Positions 13,371-27,100 of a stretch of 64,000 nt of DNA are shown in pieces. This DNA comes from Onchocerca volvulus. Lineage: Eukaryota; Nematoda; Chromadorea; Rhabditida; Onchocercidae. Numbering within the stretch: position 1 is the stretch's first letter; each line of letters opens with the position of its first letter. The position numbers and the translations under genes are program-made. The notes below the pieces were generated by a model, which worked only from the letters and a program-made list of their open reading frames with translations, had not been told where the DNA came from and did no database searches. Location of the stretch: contig HG738138.1 of assembly GCA_000499405.2 (NCBI GenBank), positions 11,096,888 to 11,160,887 on the forward strand. The letters are read 5' to 3'.

Positions 13371-13500
13371 ACCGATTTGACGGTCGATTCAGTGGAGGAT
13401 TTCGCTGTCCTTGGTTGAATCGTCGCATCAACCACTCCTTCGTCTTCGTCTTCATCGTCCCATCCATCGCATATCGCAATAATTGATTGTTGTCAAAGTA
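13371..13500 (-). other. GC-rich island, possible minus-strand exon
   Basis: About 130 bases visibly richer in G/C than the kilobases around them. On the minus strand one frame reads through ATG at about 13466 as a basic, non-repetitive segment (contains KEWLMRRFNQ) ending at a TAG near 13358. A second minus frame is acidic (DGWDDEDEDEG) and also open. No start exon or clear acceptor could be tied to it. It could be an exon, a regulatory element or a relic. Confidence 0.25.
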
Positions 13501-16500
13501 TTGTTTCAGTAAATAGTTTCATCAAATACATGCCTGTTTTGTATGCTTCATTGCTCCTTCAATAAGATCATTTTTTTGGCCTAACTGTCATACTTTTCCC
13601 CAAATTTTCCAAAAGCCTGAATTTTGGCCAAGATAGATCAATTATATAATCCTGAAACAATGAAATAACGAATAAAAGTTTGATCTTAAACTCAACCCAT
13701 TTCATTGTCTCTACTGCATAGAGATATTTTATTTTAAAATTCTTATATCACAAACTTTGTATAATTACTTGAGCATTATATCTGATTTTTACCTATTTTT
13801 TATTGTTCAACTTCACAATTATATCTTCTAATTTGATAAGAATTATCATTATCAACATTGACATTTCTATCATTTCTTTCAATGTTGATTTGAAATTTCC
13901 TAAATTTTGAAATTTTGCAAATCTTTTTTTTTTTTTCTGACGAAAGCATTTATGTTTTCATTAGAAAAGAAAGCTCAATTAAGGGATGATACTCTTAGCT
14001 TTTTATTTCTAGCAGATGTGTACGCTACGTTACGAGTGAGAAGTTTATAATACAAAAGACACTTAAATCATTAAAATATTTATAATTTGATCATAAATCT
14101 TTCAATAATTTAAATGAGAATCGATTGCGAATATTTTTTTATTCATTGTCATTTTATTAAAATTTAATATCATTTTCTATTTCATATCTTCATGAATAGG
14201 AATCGTTTAATCTCAAACTATTAATTTGGATTTCAATTTGCTATTACTTTGTGCTTTCGTTAGTTAATTACAATTGATCATTATTAAAGAATATCGTAAA
14301 TCATTTTTCATCAAAAAAATTCCTTTTCTAATTAGTAGAATTTTTACTTTCCATATATTCTCGCATAGTGCACATTATTAGTTGGCACAATTTTGAAATG
14401 ATTTCGTTAATTCATTAATGACAAAAAAAGAAGTAATTTTTGAAAATTTTCCAAAATCTTTCATTCTCACTTTTCAATTTACAAGAGTTTATTTGCATCG
14501 TTTAATTCAAAACTATTTTATTTCTTATGACAATTGAAAAAGATATATATTTCTATATTGCGATCATTACTTCTAATTTCTAAACTAAATTGAAACTTTT
14601 TAAACAAATTTAAGAAGGAAAAAGAAATTGCGTTATTGATGAAATATTTCTTCAATTCGAATGCTAAGAAAAAGCAAATTTTTGGAAATATTTTGATAAG
14701 ATAAAATTTCCAAAATTTGCCTTTTCTTTTGTCATTCAAATTGAAGTGATTGACAAACTGACTTAAATCTTTTTATCTTTTTTAATCAATTTATAAAATT
14801 TTTTTTACTAATTACCGGAATAACATTTAAAGAATGATTGAAAGGAAGGCAAAAAGCAATCAATGATATTTCAGCAAACATTTCACTCAAAAAGCAAAAG
14901 AGGAAAATGAGATATTTCAGTGAACGACACTATCATCATCAGCAGCTTTTGCTTTTCATTACTTTTCATCTTCCGATAAGATTTAACTTTTTTTCTTCCT
15001 CTCTCTCCCTCTCTCTCAACATTTCATCTATCTTTTCTCTTCTTCATTTTACTAAATAGCTGGTACAAAAAAAAAAAAAAAAAAAAAGTTGTTCTTACGA
15101 ATTAGAAGTTTACTGTAAAGAATATATAAAAAGTTTTCGAATATTTCCTTTTTTTGAACAAGTGTAATTCGACTCATTCTTCACGTTTTGTTGTTTCATT
15201 TCTTCGACAATTTTTCGATAACCTCACAAATGTAAAACAAACAAGAAAAAAAAATTTTTTTGAGTTATAAAATTCAAATTACCCAATCAGGTCAAAAGTT
15301 TGTGTCTCTTTTTTTTCAAGAAAAATTAAAAATAGAAAATGTAAAAGTTTTTTTTCTTTCCAATTTAGGTAGTATTTAAAATAACTGCTTTAATGATTAA
15401 TTATGTCTTCCATACTTGATGACTGAGTTCTAAAATTCTGTCAAAAAACAAAACACTCCATTAATATTAATTGCTTTAAATTTATACAAACTTCTTATTT
15501 CATTCATTCGCTCATTCACTATCACAAAAGTCTGCAACTGTATCCTGAATATGACACTTTCCATCATATCAATGATGCTTGATAATCCAAATTAGCGAAA
15601 AAATGCTTAATGATGTCTTCAGTTGTTCTATTCAGTCTTAATTATAATTTCATTAATAACAATTCGATAAACTTAAGCTAATTAATATTTTCAAATTAAA
15701 AAAAAAAAATGAGAAGTCGAAATTGATTACTGAAAAATTGTAATCGTAAGATTTCTAACAAAACTTACAAAGTTGTGTTTTATAATTTATTCTGATAATC
15801 AATATATTCTGCAGTATTAATCGATTGTTCTAATGAAAAGTTAGATGAGATGATAACTATATTACTCCTATCGATCAGGAAAATCAAATCTCTTAGCAGC
15901 ATAATAGCTATCTTAGAGTAATCAGATTTTTTGATCGTAAATAATAATCTTTTCTTATTGCTAACATTTATCATCCAGATAGTAAAAGGTACTGTTAACA
16001 TTTTTAAATATTATTTTCTAAAATTTGAATTTCTTTTCATTATTCACTCTTTCTCTCTATCATAATCTGATTTTTCCCTGATTTTATTGAGCATTGATTA
16101 GTTTTATCTATGGCTGATAGTTGATATGTTTAATAGAAGAATACACGTCATTTTATCAGATATTTGAAGCAATTCTGAAAAAATATGCAAGCATTTTTCT
16201 TTTCTTTAGATTGACCAGTTTTGGACTACTAATTAGCTTATTACTGTATTGAATTTCCATGTTTAAAAAGCACTAATTGAATTTTTTTTTCAAATTTTCA
16301 AATTGTTCTCCATTAAATTGAAATTTTAAATTGATCATATTAACATTATTTTTCCATAAAATTATACGAATAATTGTTAACAAAAAGATCACGCTGTATC
16401 TAAAAATTGATAATTTTGCTTTAACGCGAAATTTGATCGTTGATGTGATGACATCTTATTATTAGTTATGTATCAAAAAACGTTCGGGTGGCACTGAACC

Positions 16501-19500
16501 ACCATCAACAATTTAAAAATTAGAAATTTAAAAGAAAAAGTAAAAATTGGCGATTATTACTGTTTCTTCCATATATGAGAAATCTTGTAAAGGCCATTAA
16601 AAGAGAAATTCAGGATATCGGTCGAAAAAAAAAAACGATAATTAACAATTTTTAAAACCTTCAATTTGAGCAGTTAAATTTTCGTTGATAAAAATTTGCT
16701 GCAACAACGATTCCTCTGTCGAATAATTTAACTAGAAATTTGAAATCAAATTTAAAAAAATGGAAATAAAAAATTAGCCGTTTAGTAATGTTACGTTTTT
16801 CTCCAACATTAGTCCATTTCCATGTTTGTAATCTAACTTAACAAATCTAAATTTCTTGTTTCTCATACATATTTGTTATTGTTAAATTTTGCAATGAATG
16901 CAGTAAAATAAATAATATATTTCAATCTCTTCCGAAATGATTTCTTAAAAAAAAAAGAAATTATTTCGAAAATGATTTCTTGAAGGCTTTGAAAATTCCT
17001 TATGAATTTCAAAAATGAATTTTTAAATTACAATCATTTTCAAATTAAAAATCGCCTAACCTTAATATAACTTTGTGAAATTTGTCAATTTTTGTGCTGC
17101 TTTTGACCATTTTAATTCATGTTCAATGTTTCAAAGGGGACAGGTTCGGTATTTCTACTGGAAGTTTACATTTTGTCTATTCATTTGTAATCAAAATTCA
17201 ATTAATTAAAGCTTTTTTTTTCGCTTGAATAAATAATGAATTTCTTCCCGACAAAAAGAATAAGCTTGTTAAATATTTCACTGAAATGAGAAATTCATAT
17301 TTTCGTATTCGTCATCATGTTCATTCAATTCATACATGAATATGTTGAAAAGGAATGAAACAATGACTCAAATATTAGTTTTCAGTTCTGAAATGGATGT
17401 TTTTTTTTTCTTTTTCATTTATTTTTCTAACGACTGCAAAAGTACTAACAATTTCAATTCCAATTTACTAGTTAGTAATGATAATTTCGACAAAAATTCG
17501 AATAATTTTGATAAAGTATGCATCGATCAATAATTGCGCCATAACAGTAGTTGATTTATGGTTATTCTACGATATAATACATTAGAATTTAATCAGATTT
17601 GATGTAATATTAAAATTGAATTTGAATTTATAAGGAAAACTTAATAAAATAAAAGTTGCACTTATAACATAAACATTTCATTTCCTTATTTTTATTCTAT
17701 CACTAATTTTTTTTAATAACAAATTTTTATTATAAATTTGTAGGAATATTTCGATTTATTTTCCATCGTTCATATATACAAATTGAGTAATTTTTAATTC
17801 CAACTAATACTGTCATCGTTTGGAATAAACTATTCGTATTTCAAAGTACTTTCAATTTCTATTAATCTTTCTTTTTTTTTTTTTCTTTTAAATTTTTAAG
17901 CAAAATATTTAATTGATTTCTCCTTTCTCATTTCACCACCTTTTTTTTTTCCTTTTTTTTTTAAACAAATTTTTCCATCAAGAAACAATATTGTTTAAAT
18001 TAAGCCATTTAAAATGGATCGTTTGCAAAATTTTGGAATCTCACGTGAAGCTATCTGGTTAAAGCGATTTATTAGTAACAAAATTTCAAAAAAAAAGAAA
18101 CCATCGCTTGCAGTCAGTCTAAATAATCATACCAAACCATTGTTTTTTTTCTTTTTTTTTTTTTTATCACTTCATAACTTTCAAATGAACAGTATGTTAA
18201 TATTCGATCCTTGTTTAGCGCTGAATCTGATATTGCTTAACTTTCAAATAAACAGTAATGTAGCATTCTATCGAACAGTATGCTTATAAAATGTGAAATC
18301 AATTTCTCTTTCTAACAGTTAAATTTCAGATTCTGAATTTTGAATATATTTTGGATAATCTGAGTTCTGGATTTTCATCATGATAGTTAAATTTTAAGGA
18401 TTCTGGATCCATTCTAGATATATTAATATGTTGTTTACATTTAAAATTCTTGGATTATAAAAGCGGCAAAGCTATAAATTAGGTTAATTATTAGTAGCCG
18501 CACTTCACGAAATGATTCATCATTGCTTTGAAAAATCCGTTAATATAAACTACTGATTCATTTTAAAAAAATTTTAGTTTTTCCAGCCATTTTATTTCCA
18601 ATTCAAATTCCTAAAAAGTTGACCCAACAAAACAGCTGATTAATTGTTATATTTGTGCCTATCCTTCTTCTATTTAATGTAAATTTTCATCATCCACCTT
18701 CATTATTGCCGTCCTACTTCTCTTTGAATTAAATTTAAGGAAATTTTGCTTTTTCAATTTTCTATTAGTTTCCCGCCAACATTTAATGGAATTGGTTTTT
18801 TCTTTTTCTGAAATTTTCATTCTTTTTCTAAAAAATTAAATGGTGGATAGTTTCCATTTTTTATTTCTCTCCATTTTATATGATGAAGAATCAATCCTAT
18901 TGCTTTGAATTTTCGAAATTTTTTAAGTTTCCTTCATATTCGAATTTTTTTACATGAAGATTCTCAGAAATTTGAAGTTTGAAATTCAATTCTAGCAATA
19001 TTTAAGTGAATTCCAAATATGTTCAATTCGCATAAATTAAAAAAATTTCATAAATATTTGAATAGTTTTTGCTCGAATCTTTACCGTTTTTTTTTCTTTT
19101 TTTTTTTCGCTTTAAATAAACCAATTTGAAATTGATGTGAAAGTAGCGCTTGAAAGGATTTTTCCACTTAAATGCTTAAAATTTCATCAAAAGTCAGATG
19201 GTTTGTAAAGTTAGCTGTCACTTCATTTTGTTTCCTTAATTCTTTTTCTCCTTTGATTCTTCTATCTTCTTTTTTTTGCTTTAACAAATAAAAGTGAAGC
19301 AAAAAAGAGAGAAAAAAGAGAATTTTTTCGAATAAAATTTACAAAATACTTTTAATTGCACAAATATTTCAAATTTGAGTTTTCAAAAAATAACATAATA
19401 ATTTGCATAATACTTTTTTTCCTACTTTCTCAAATCTCCACAAACTTCGATAAGCCTAACTGCCTTTTTTGTTTAATTTTCATTTAATTTTTACAAAAAC

Positions 19501-20534
19501 TGAGGATTTTATTTCTTCAAACAAAATTGGCATTTTATTGCAGATTGATTGGCATTAAAAATGTTAGTACAATAAAATTTATCAAAGTTTAATTGCTCAA
19601 AAATGTTGGCATTTTGATGAGTTAGCTTATTTGATTGATTAACGTAAGGTTAACATTTTTTTTTCTTTTCTTTTTGAAATAAAATGAATTGTTGGAATGA
19701 AATGGATGAGTGAAACTTAAGAATGCGAAGTATTTATATTTCTAGTTCAAGTGGCCCGATCTAAATGATTCAAAAGAGCAGGATAAACATCCAGGATAGT
19801 TATGCTTTTATAATATTTTCTCAGTACACTTTCTTGGATTATCCATACATTTTGTTATTGATAATTATAAACTGAATATTATTCATTTGAAAACTTATCA
19901 ATTCCTAGAATTATTTAATTTTATCCAATTAATCTTTCCTATATGTTATTTGTTGACCATTTCATGGTACTACTATCAGATCTTTGCTTAAAACTTTTGA
20001 AACGTATTATTAGAAGTTGTTTGCTGTATTTTAACATTGTCTAATCGTTGCGATTTTTATTGCCTAATATTTAGACTGAATTTCCCAAAATTGAATTTAT
20101 TTCCTGAAAATATTTCATTCTATAATATAATAAAATTCATTCTTTTTTTTCGCATTCATTTTATTAAATAAAAACAAAATCTCATAACATTTGCTATTTT
20201 CATTTGATCATCCATGTTCATCATTTGCAAATTGATAACAATCGATAATTGTTTTAACAGTTATCAATGTTGTTTCATGCCCTTCGCTTTCATTCTTCTA
20301 ATCCATTGAGAAATTCCAGAAAGAAGCGGAAGAAAACCGGTTTTTAATCATGCAAATATTACAATGAAAATGGCAGGAATTTGAAATTGAATAATCGTTT
20401 TAATGAAAACGCAAAAGAATTGGCATAAAAATAATATCAATGTAGTAATAATATGCTCTCTGCTCATTCAACCGGTGGTCGAAATGATTGAAAAGTGGGA
20501 GGAGGAAAAGGTGGAGTGGAATGAAATGCATTTT
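13501..20534. other. Gene-free stretch
   Basis: Seven kilobases of AT-rich sequence with many A/T homopolymers (15067-15087, 17874-17884, 18145-18165) and a CT-rich run near 14995-15020. No exon chain, RNA gene or transposon was recognised. Confidence 0.6.
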
Positions 20535-20597
20535 GAACTGAATTGAATCGAATCGAATTGAGTCGAGTCGAGTCGAGTCGTATCGAATCGAATCGAA
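20535..20597. repeat. Pentanucleotide microsatellite (GAATC/GAGTC)
   Basis: About twelve consecutive 5-base units of the type GAATC, GAATT or GAGTC, with a central block of GAGTC copies. Confidence 0.85.
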
Positions 20598-23500
20598 ACA
20601 ACCGGTTTGATAGAGCTTTTGAACCAGTTGAATTGAGCAAAAAGGATAGGTAGGGAGGGTAACGACATAATTTAGTAATTAATTTCATTCCCCCTTTCTC
20701 CTGTCTGCTACAGATGTCATTATTGTATTTGCTTACATTTTACCCTCCTCTTTTCATCGGAAAATATTATGCACTATAAAATTTTTAATTTTTCATTTCG
20801 TTCTGTTTTTTTTTTTTTTGCTTTTTGCTTTTGTTTTTTGTTTTCTTTCAATACTTTATTTTGAAATTTTTTAAATTTAATCCTTTTTTCCTTCATCAAA
20901 ATCAATTTTCTTAATTTTATTTAAAATATTGCATTTGTCGAAGCAAACATCGACAAATAAATTTTTAAAAATTATGGGAAAGAAATATTTAGGAAATTTT
21001 CTTTTGTTAAATGAAATTTTATAACCTTTTTTTGTGTTCTAATTGTTCCACCATTTTGTGTTCATATTTTTTTCACGCAAACTTTTTTTGTCATTTTTTG
21101 CTATTTTTTTTTTCTCGAATTTTAAAGTACACAGACTTTCACTTTTCTCTTGCAAAAAAGAAAAAAGTAAAAAATGAAAAATAAGTGAAAATTCCTATTA
21201 AAAGACGATTGGAAATTACCATTCTTTGTTGACTTATAATAATTATTGTTCTAAATCAAAAATCATCTGTAATTTATTCTTTGACAGAAACTTTTTTCAA
21301 AACTGACTTTTGCCAAAAATTTTGGTGTCTTTTTAAATTTCAATCAATTCCGAGTTTTGAATGAGAAGTTAATTCAAAATCTTAACAATTGTCAGTAGGT
21401 TGAAAAAGCTGCTGAAGTTGAAATCTCGAATTATTTGCTAGTAGAATGAAATTTGCTTTGAAACATTCAAAAAAACTCAAAAAAAAAAAGACAGGCTGGA
21501 TATCTCAATAAAACTTATTTGAACCCTTTATTATTCCGCAATACCTATTATGTAAAAGTTTTTATTTGCAAAGAAAAAAATTCAAAACCGGATATTTTTG
21601 ACTCTTTTTCAGCATTTTATAATTGAAGAATTTTTTTTCCCTAATTAAAAAAAATTAGTATCTTCTTGTATTTTAGAACATGAGAAAACAAGAAGGACAG
21701 AAAAAGAGGAAAAAATTATAATTTCCGTCATATGTAAAAGTTCTAAATGTTTCCCCCCTAATTATAATTATTATTCATTTATTATCTGAATAATCCTTCC
21801 TAGTTTGTTTCACCATAATTTTATACTAACAATAACATATAAAATGCATGAAATCAAATACAGGAAAGTACAAAATATGTTTGAAATTTTCTTTCATAAG
21901 AAGATGCAAAATTCTGCAACACGAAGTCTAAAATTATAGCCAATATTTTTTGGGAAATTATGTTTTATTGTTAACAAAAATTTAAAATATTATTGCAAAA
22001 AAAAAAATTTTTTTTAAGAAAAAACTTGGATTGAATTGCAGGATATGTGCTATATGTATGAGTAATTGAGCGAATAGCTGTTAAAAATGCATTATTTGAA
22101 ATATTATTCTGCAATTCTTATTTCAAATGATTTTTTTGGATAAATTATTTCATACGATTTGTTATTAATCATTCCCCAGTTCTTCCATTTTTTTTTTGTT
22201 ACACTTCCTTTCTCCCCTCCTTCCTCTTCCTCTTTTTTTCTCTTTCTCCCTCTCATACGAATAGCTTACTTTTGCTTATGTAAAATTAAGTATCAATTAA
22301 ATGTCAAGTGATCGATCACTATAAAAAGGAAAATAGAAAATGAAGTCAGTTGTAAATTACTTTTGATCAAATTTAAGTCGATCATTCAATTTTTTTTTTT
22401 CTATCTATATCGTTTCATTTAAAATTTTGATTTTTTTATTGAAAATAGATCGAATTTCGAAATAAAATGAAATAAAAAATCGCTAACTAATTAAATTATA
22501 CAACTAAAAATGTAAGAATATAAATTATAATGACTAATTTATGCATTAGAATTAATTCTATTCGAGATTGATACTCTCTATGATTTCATTTTTGCAATAT
22601 TATTCAAAAAAGAAAGAAGAAAAATCAAAAATCTTTTGCTAACAATTGTTTGATTACAGTTATTCTTGCAACATTTGTATTGAAAGAGGCATAGGAAACT
22701 ATCGATTCATTCGGAGATAATGTCCTTTCATTTCTTGAAATGTTTGAAATTTACGACAAAAAAAGAAATGTAAAATTCTTTTAGCAATTTTTTTCGAATT
22801 ATCGCTCAATTCACGAAAGACATTTACTACTATTAATATAAATGGATATTTGATTTTATATGCAATCAAATCGATAAATGTGTGTATGTTTGCTTGGTAA
22901 AAAAGAGAAGCAATCCTTCGTATTGTTTAGTATAATGTTTTCCATTTTCGAATTGTTAAAAAGCTCTCTTTCTCGTAATTTGTGACATATTTTATTGATT
23001 TTTTTTCTTTTTTTTTACGTCATTTAATTTCAAATAAATAATTAAACGTAATAAATAATGAAGAAACATAAATAAAGAATAAATAATTGAAACATACATC
23101 TGAACTAATGATGATAAATCGCTTGTGATCGTTTTTCCTTTTTTTTTTTCTTTCGAAATAATCGATATTACATCGAAGGCTAAGATTGATTTTGACACTA
23201 GTTACATCCGGAAATTGTCAGGTATGAAGAAAGATTAATAATAGAAGTACTTTTAGAATACAATTCGTACATTTCCAAAATTTATTTCTCGATACTATCA
23301 TGTTTTGCTAGTTTAAGTCACGTATCCTGATTTCTTCATGTGATGCTGTCGTGTTTGCTAATTGAATTTACTTAGTTGAATTATTTTTTTCCACATACTT
23401 GTTAGTTGAAATCACGTATTCTGAATTGCTTGTTCAGGTATTCAACAAATCAAACTGTTTAATTTCCAAACATAGAATTATCACATCAGTCCATGACTGA

Positions 23501-23940
23501 TGTATTAAAGAAAGATGAAGGAATGGAAGACAGTGGAAGAATTGTATTCTATCAAATAGTTTTGCACTTTTTATCTGTGTCTCTCCAAAAATATACATAT
23601 GGGGAGATAAGACAAATGCACAGATGTGCACTAACGATCTCCAGTGCTATTCGATTCATTCAAAAAAAAATAAAAAATAAATAAATAAGCAAACAAATGA
23701 AGAAATAAAAATAAAGAGGCATTGAAAAAAGATATAAATATTTGATTTCAACATATATTAGTAAATTTTAAAATGTGAACTTTTTATTGGATTTATTTGG
23801 ACCACCTGTTGTTTGTATATACAATTGTGTATGTATGCCTGTTTGCCCGGTTGTTTATCTTATATGAAATTTCAAAATACATAAACAATAATATATGAAT
23901 GCAAAAATCGTGCATCTTTGCGCTGAATTCACGCCAACTT
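20598..23940. other. Gene-free stretch
   Basis: AT-rich with poly-T runs and a pyrimidine-rich tract near 22195-22255. An open frame at 23493-23684 is short and has no family resemblance. Nothing else seen. Confidence 0.6.
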
Positions 23941-24150
23941 TATTTTTACTGCTATTGATATAACCGTTCTCAATAATAATCATGCGGATCAAACTTATTA
24001 TTACTACCACTGATATAATTGTTGTCAGAAACAATAATGCAGGCCAAATTTACTGTTACTCCTACTATTATAATCATTATCAGTAACAATCATGCAGTCA
24101 AGATTACTAGTACTATTAATATAATTGCTATCAATAACCAAAATGATTCC
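23941..24150. repeat. Tandem repeat with 55-bp unit, nearly four copies
   Basis: Copies at 23941-23995, 23996-24050 and 24051-24105 are each exactly 55 bases, with a fourth partial copy to about 24150. Shared core: ACTACTATTGATATAAT, then CAGTAACAATCATGCAG-like sequence. Copies are diverged by substitutions, with no indels in the first three. Confidence 0.85.
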
Positions 24151-27100
24151 ATTTTTGTGATTTAAATTTATTTATTCCATCATCATTAATTTTTTTGAAA
24201 TGCTAAAAACGTTTTCAATTTATCGAATTAGGATGCTGTTGTTTTTTTTTTTCGTGCTTAATCATTTCAGAAAGTATTTAATTATTTAAAAATTGACTTA
24301 TTATTAATTTTTGATTAAATACATTATATAAGTACTTCAGTAATTATAGCTTAGACAGTTGCTCTGGTAGAATAATTCAAATCAAGACAATTTTTGATTA
24401 TAATAGCAGTTAAATTATTTGATTGCGACATTTATTAACCAAATATTTGCTACAAAATAGTGAAATTAAGTGTAAAATTCCTAAACGTTTAAAATTTCAA
24501 ATTGGAAATGGAATCCGTCTTAAATGATATCTATTAGGGACAATATTTGATAAAAGAAAATAGAAAATTAATAAAGATAAAGCAGAACAAAACTTAAATT
24601 ATATTCCTATCTATGCTTGAATCTGATCCCAAAGAAAATAATGATTTCATATATGAATGCTTATAAAATTCATTCAGATTATTAAGTATTACTGTACATT
24701 AAATAAGATTCTTCTTCTAGAAAGTATATTAATTAAGTTTTGAAATGTTTCTAAAATATGAACATGGTGATGTCTCAGTTATCGTTGTATCAAATATTTT
24801 ACGTTTCATGCATTGTTTTTCCTCATCTTATGTAATTTATAATACATGGAACTTAAAATACAATAAATCGTAATACATAGAACTTAAAATAATATATATC
24901 TTTCATTTAAAATTCGAATTTTTTCTTTCAATCATTTTATTGTTTCATTTGACTGAAAATTGATTAATTTATTTAGCAGCATTCAATTATTGCTGGCAAA
25001 TTAAAAATTACTTAAGCAATTTAATATTATGGGCTATCGTTAAAATCATTATAATCTTTCAAATTGGAAAATCTTTTTCTTTTGGTATTAGTGAACAAAA
25101 CTATTTAAAAAAGTGATCTGAAAAATAACTAATTTGAAAATATAAGCTATTTTTAGCTGATAAGATAGATGTTAGTCTGCTCTTTCAACTTGAATTAATA
25201 GAAGTATTTATATTGATGTGACTTGATGAATAAAATAGCTTGAATTTGGAGAATAGAAGAAGAATAGGGAAAAAATAGAAAATTTCCGAGCAGAAAAATA
25301 GAAGAAAAAAAAAGAAGTGAAAAAAACTGAAAAGGTTGTATCATATTTCCGGCATTTCCGGTGTAGATAAAATTTGATTTGCTATCACTTGGCAATGTAG
25401 GTTACGTAATTCCTAAAAAATCAAATTGAGATTAAACTTTCAATTAGTTGAAAGAAAAAAAGGAAAAAAATGGAAAAAGAAAATTAATTTATTTGTTCGC
25501 GCATAAAATTTCGAGAAAATGTACTAGAAATTATGCTATCAAGAAATTTTTTTTTTTTTTCAAATGATTGAAGAAATCTACACATTGGGAGAAAGAGGGA
25601 GAGAAAAAGAAAGAGGAAAAGAGAAAAAGGAGAGAGAGGTATACTTCAAATTTACTTAAGCAAACAGAATTTATATTTATTCCATCTTCCATCCTTTCAA
25701 TTTTCTTCTCTTCTTTTTTTTTTTTAATACTTGTATTATCGAAGCCTCAAACTCGCTTTGTGTATATCCTTATAAATGAATTGATTTTGTTAACCATGAA
25801 ATTATTTTAGTAATTATTATCGAAATTTTGTGAATTTAAATTTCATAAATGTTTTTTTTTTTTTTTAAACCTTTAACGTGACCAAATTTACACATAAAAT
25901 TTCTGATCTTTCAATTTTGGGCAGTTTTTATTGATATTTAACAAGAAAATAAAAAATGAAATAAAAATAAAAAGTGGAAGCAAACATAACTGTATGAGTG
26001 AATGGATTATTTGATGAAAAAGTTGCTCATAAATGAGAAAATACAGATATATGCGTCATCTTTCGTTTATCATTTCATTAGCTAAAATTTTATAATAATT
26101 CAATCAAATGTTTAAAACAAATTAATTATTGACATGGAATTAATTAACTAATCTCAACTTGTTGATCTGCTGAAGCTTTCCTTATCTGTGACCTCCCTCA
26201 TCTATGACTCTTTCTCATCCGTGACCTTTCTTGTGTATAATCTGAAGACATTCTCACTATAAATTTGAAAAAAGCTCTGTCATCTATAATTTGAAATATT
26301 TCTTCATATCTTTTGCATCTTTGACTAACTGACTAATCAACTAACATGTAATTTATTTATTTAAGTGGAGAGCAAAAAATATTAAAAAGAAAAAAATAAA
26401 GAAATAAAGTTCCAAATTCAATTAAAATTATTTTAATTATTTTCATATTTATTATTGTATGAGTAGGGGAAATTGATGCAAACTTTGAATATTATCAGTT
26501 TTCTTCCTAATTTATCTATTATTATTGTTATAATATTTATTCTTTTGGACCAGCTTTTTTTTTTTTTTGAGGTAATGGAAAAAAGAAAAAAGAGAAAAAT
26601 CATAATTTGTAGATTTCAATTTACATTTCAACTTCTTTTATTTTCGTTTAATTTTTTGTCAATTTTCAAGTTTTATTTTTTCGATATTATCAATGTTTCC
26701 AGTTCATTTGTCACAATAAAAAGGGATTTTGTTTCTTTTTCTATTTTTCACTTTTTTTTTTTTAAACGAAATTCAATAACATCTTACCTGCTATCTTGCA
26801 CTATTTTTCGTCCATCCATTTTTCAACTTGTCATCTCTTCTTTTGTGCTATATCTTAACCCATTTCCGCAATTAATTTTATAATTTTAATTGTATTCTAC
26901 ATTTTAGTATCAACATACATATATAAAAATTTTGATTATATCGAAATGATCCATAGGTCAAAGAATATTACACTCCAAAATAGCCAATTTCATCATATTA
27001 GTGTGTAATCACCGTTTCATTCGTCCACTTTATTATTTTTATTCTGAATAAAAATTTAAAAATTTTATTTTACTCAAAAAAAGTTTTTGTTCCGAATAGT

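Noticed and set aside
26473..26883. 136-codon + strand frame
   Set aside because: Phe/Ile/Ser-rich low-complexity sequence derived from T-rich DNA, without conserved motifs.
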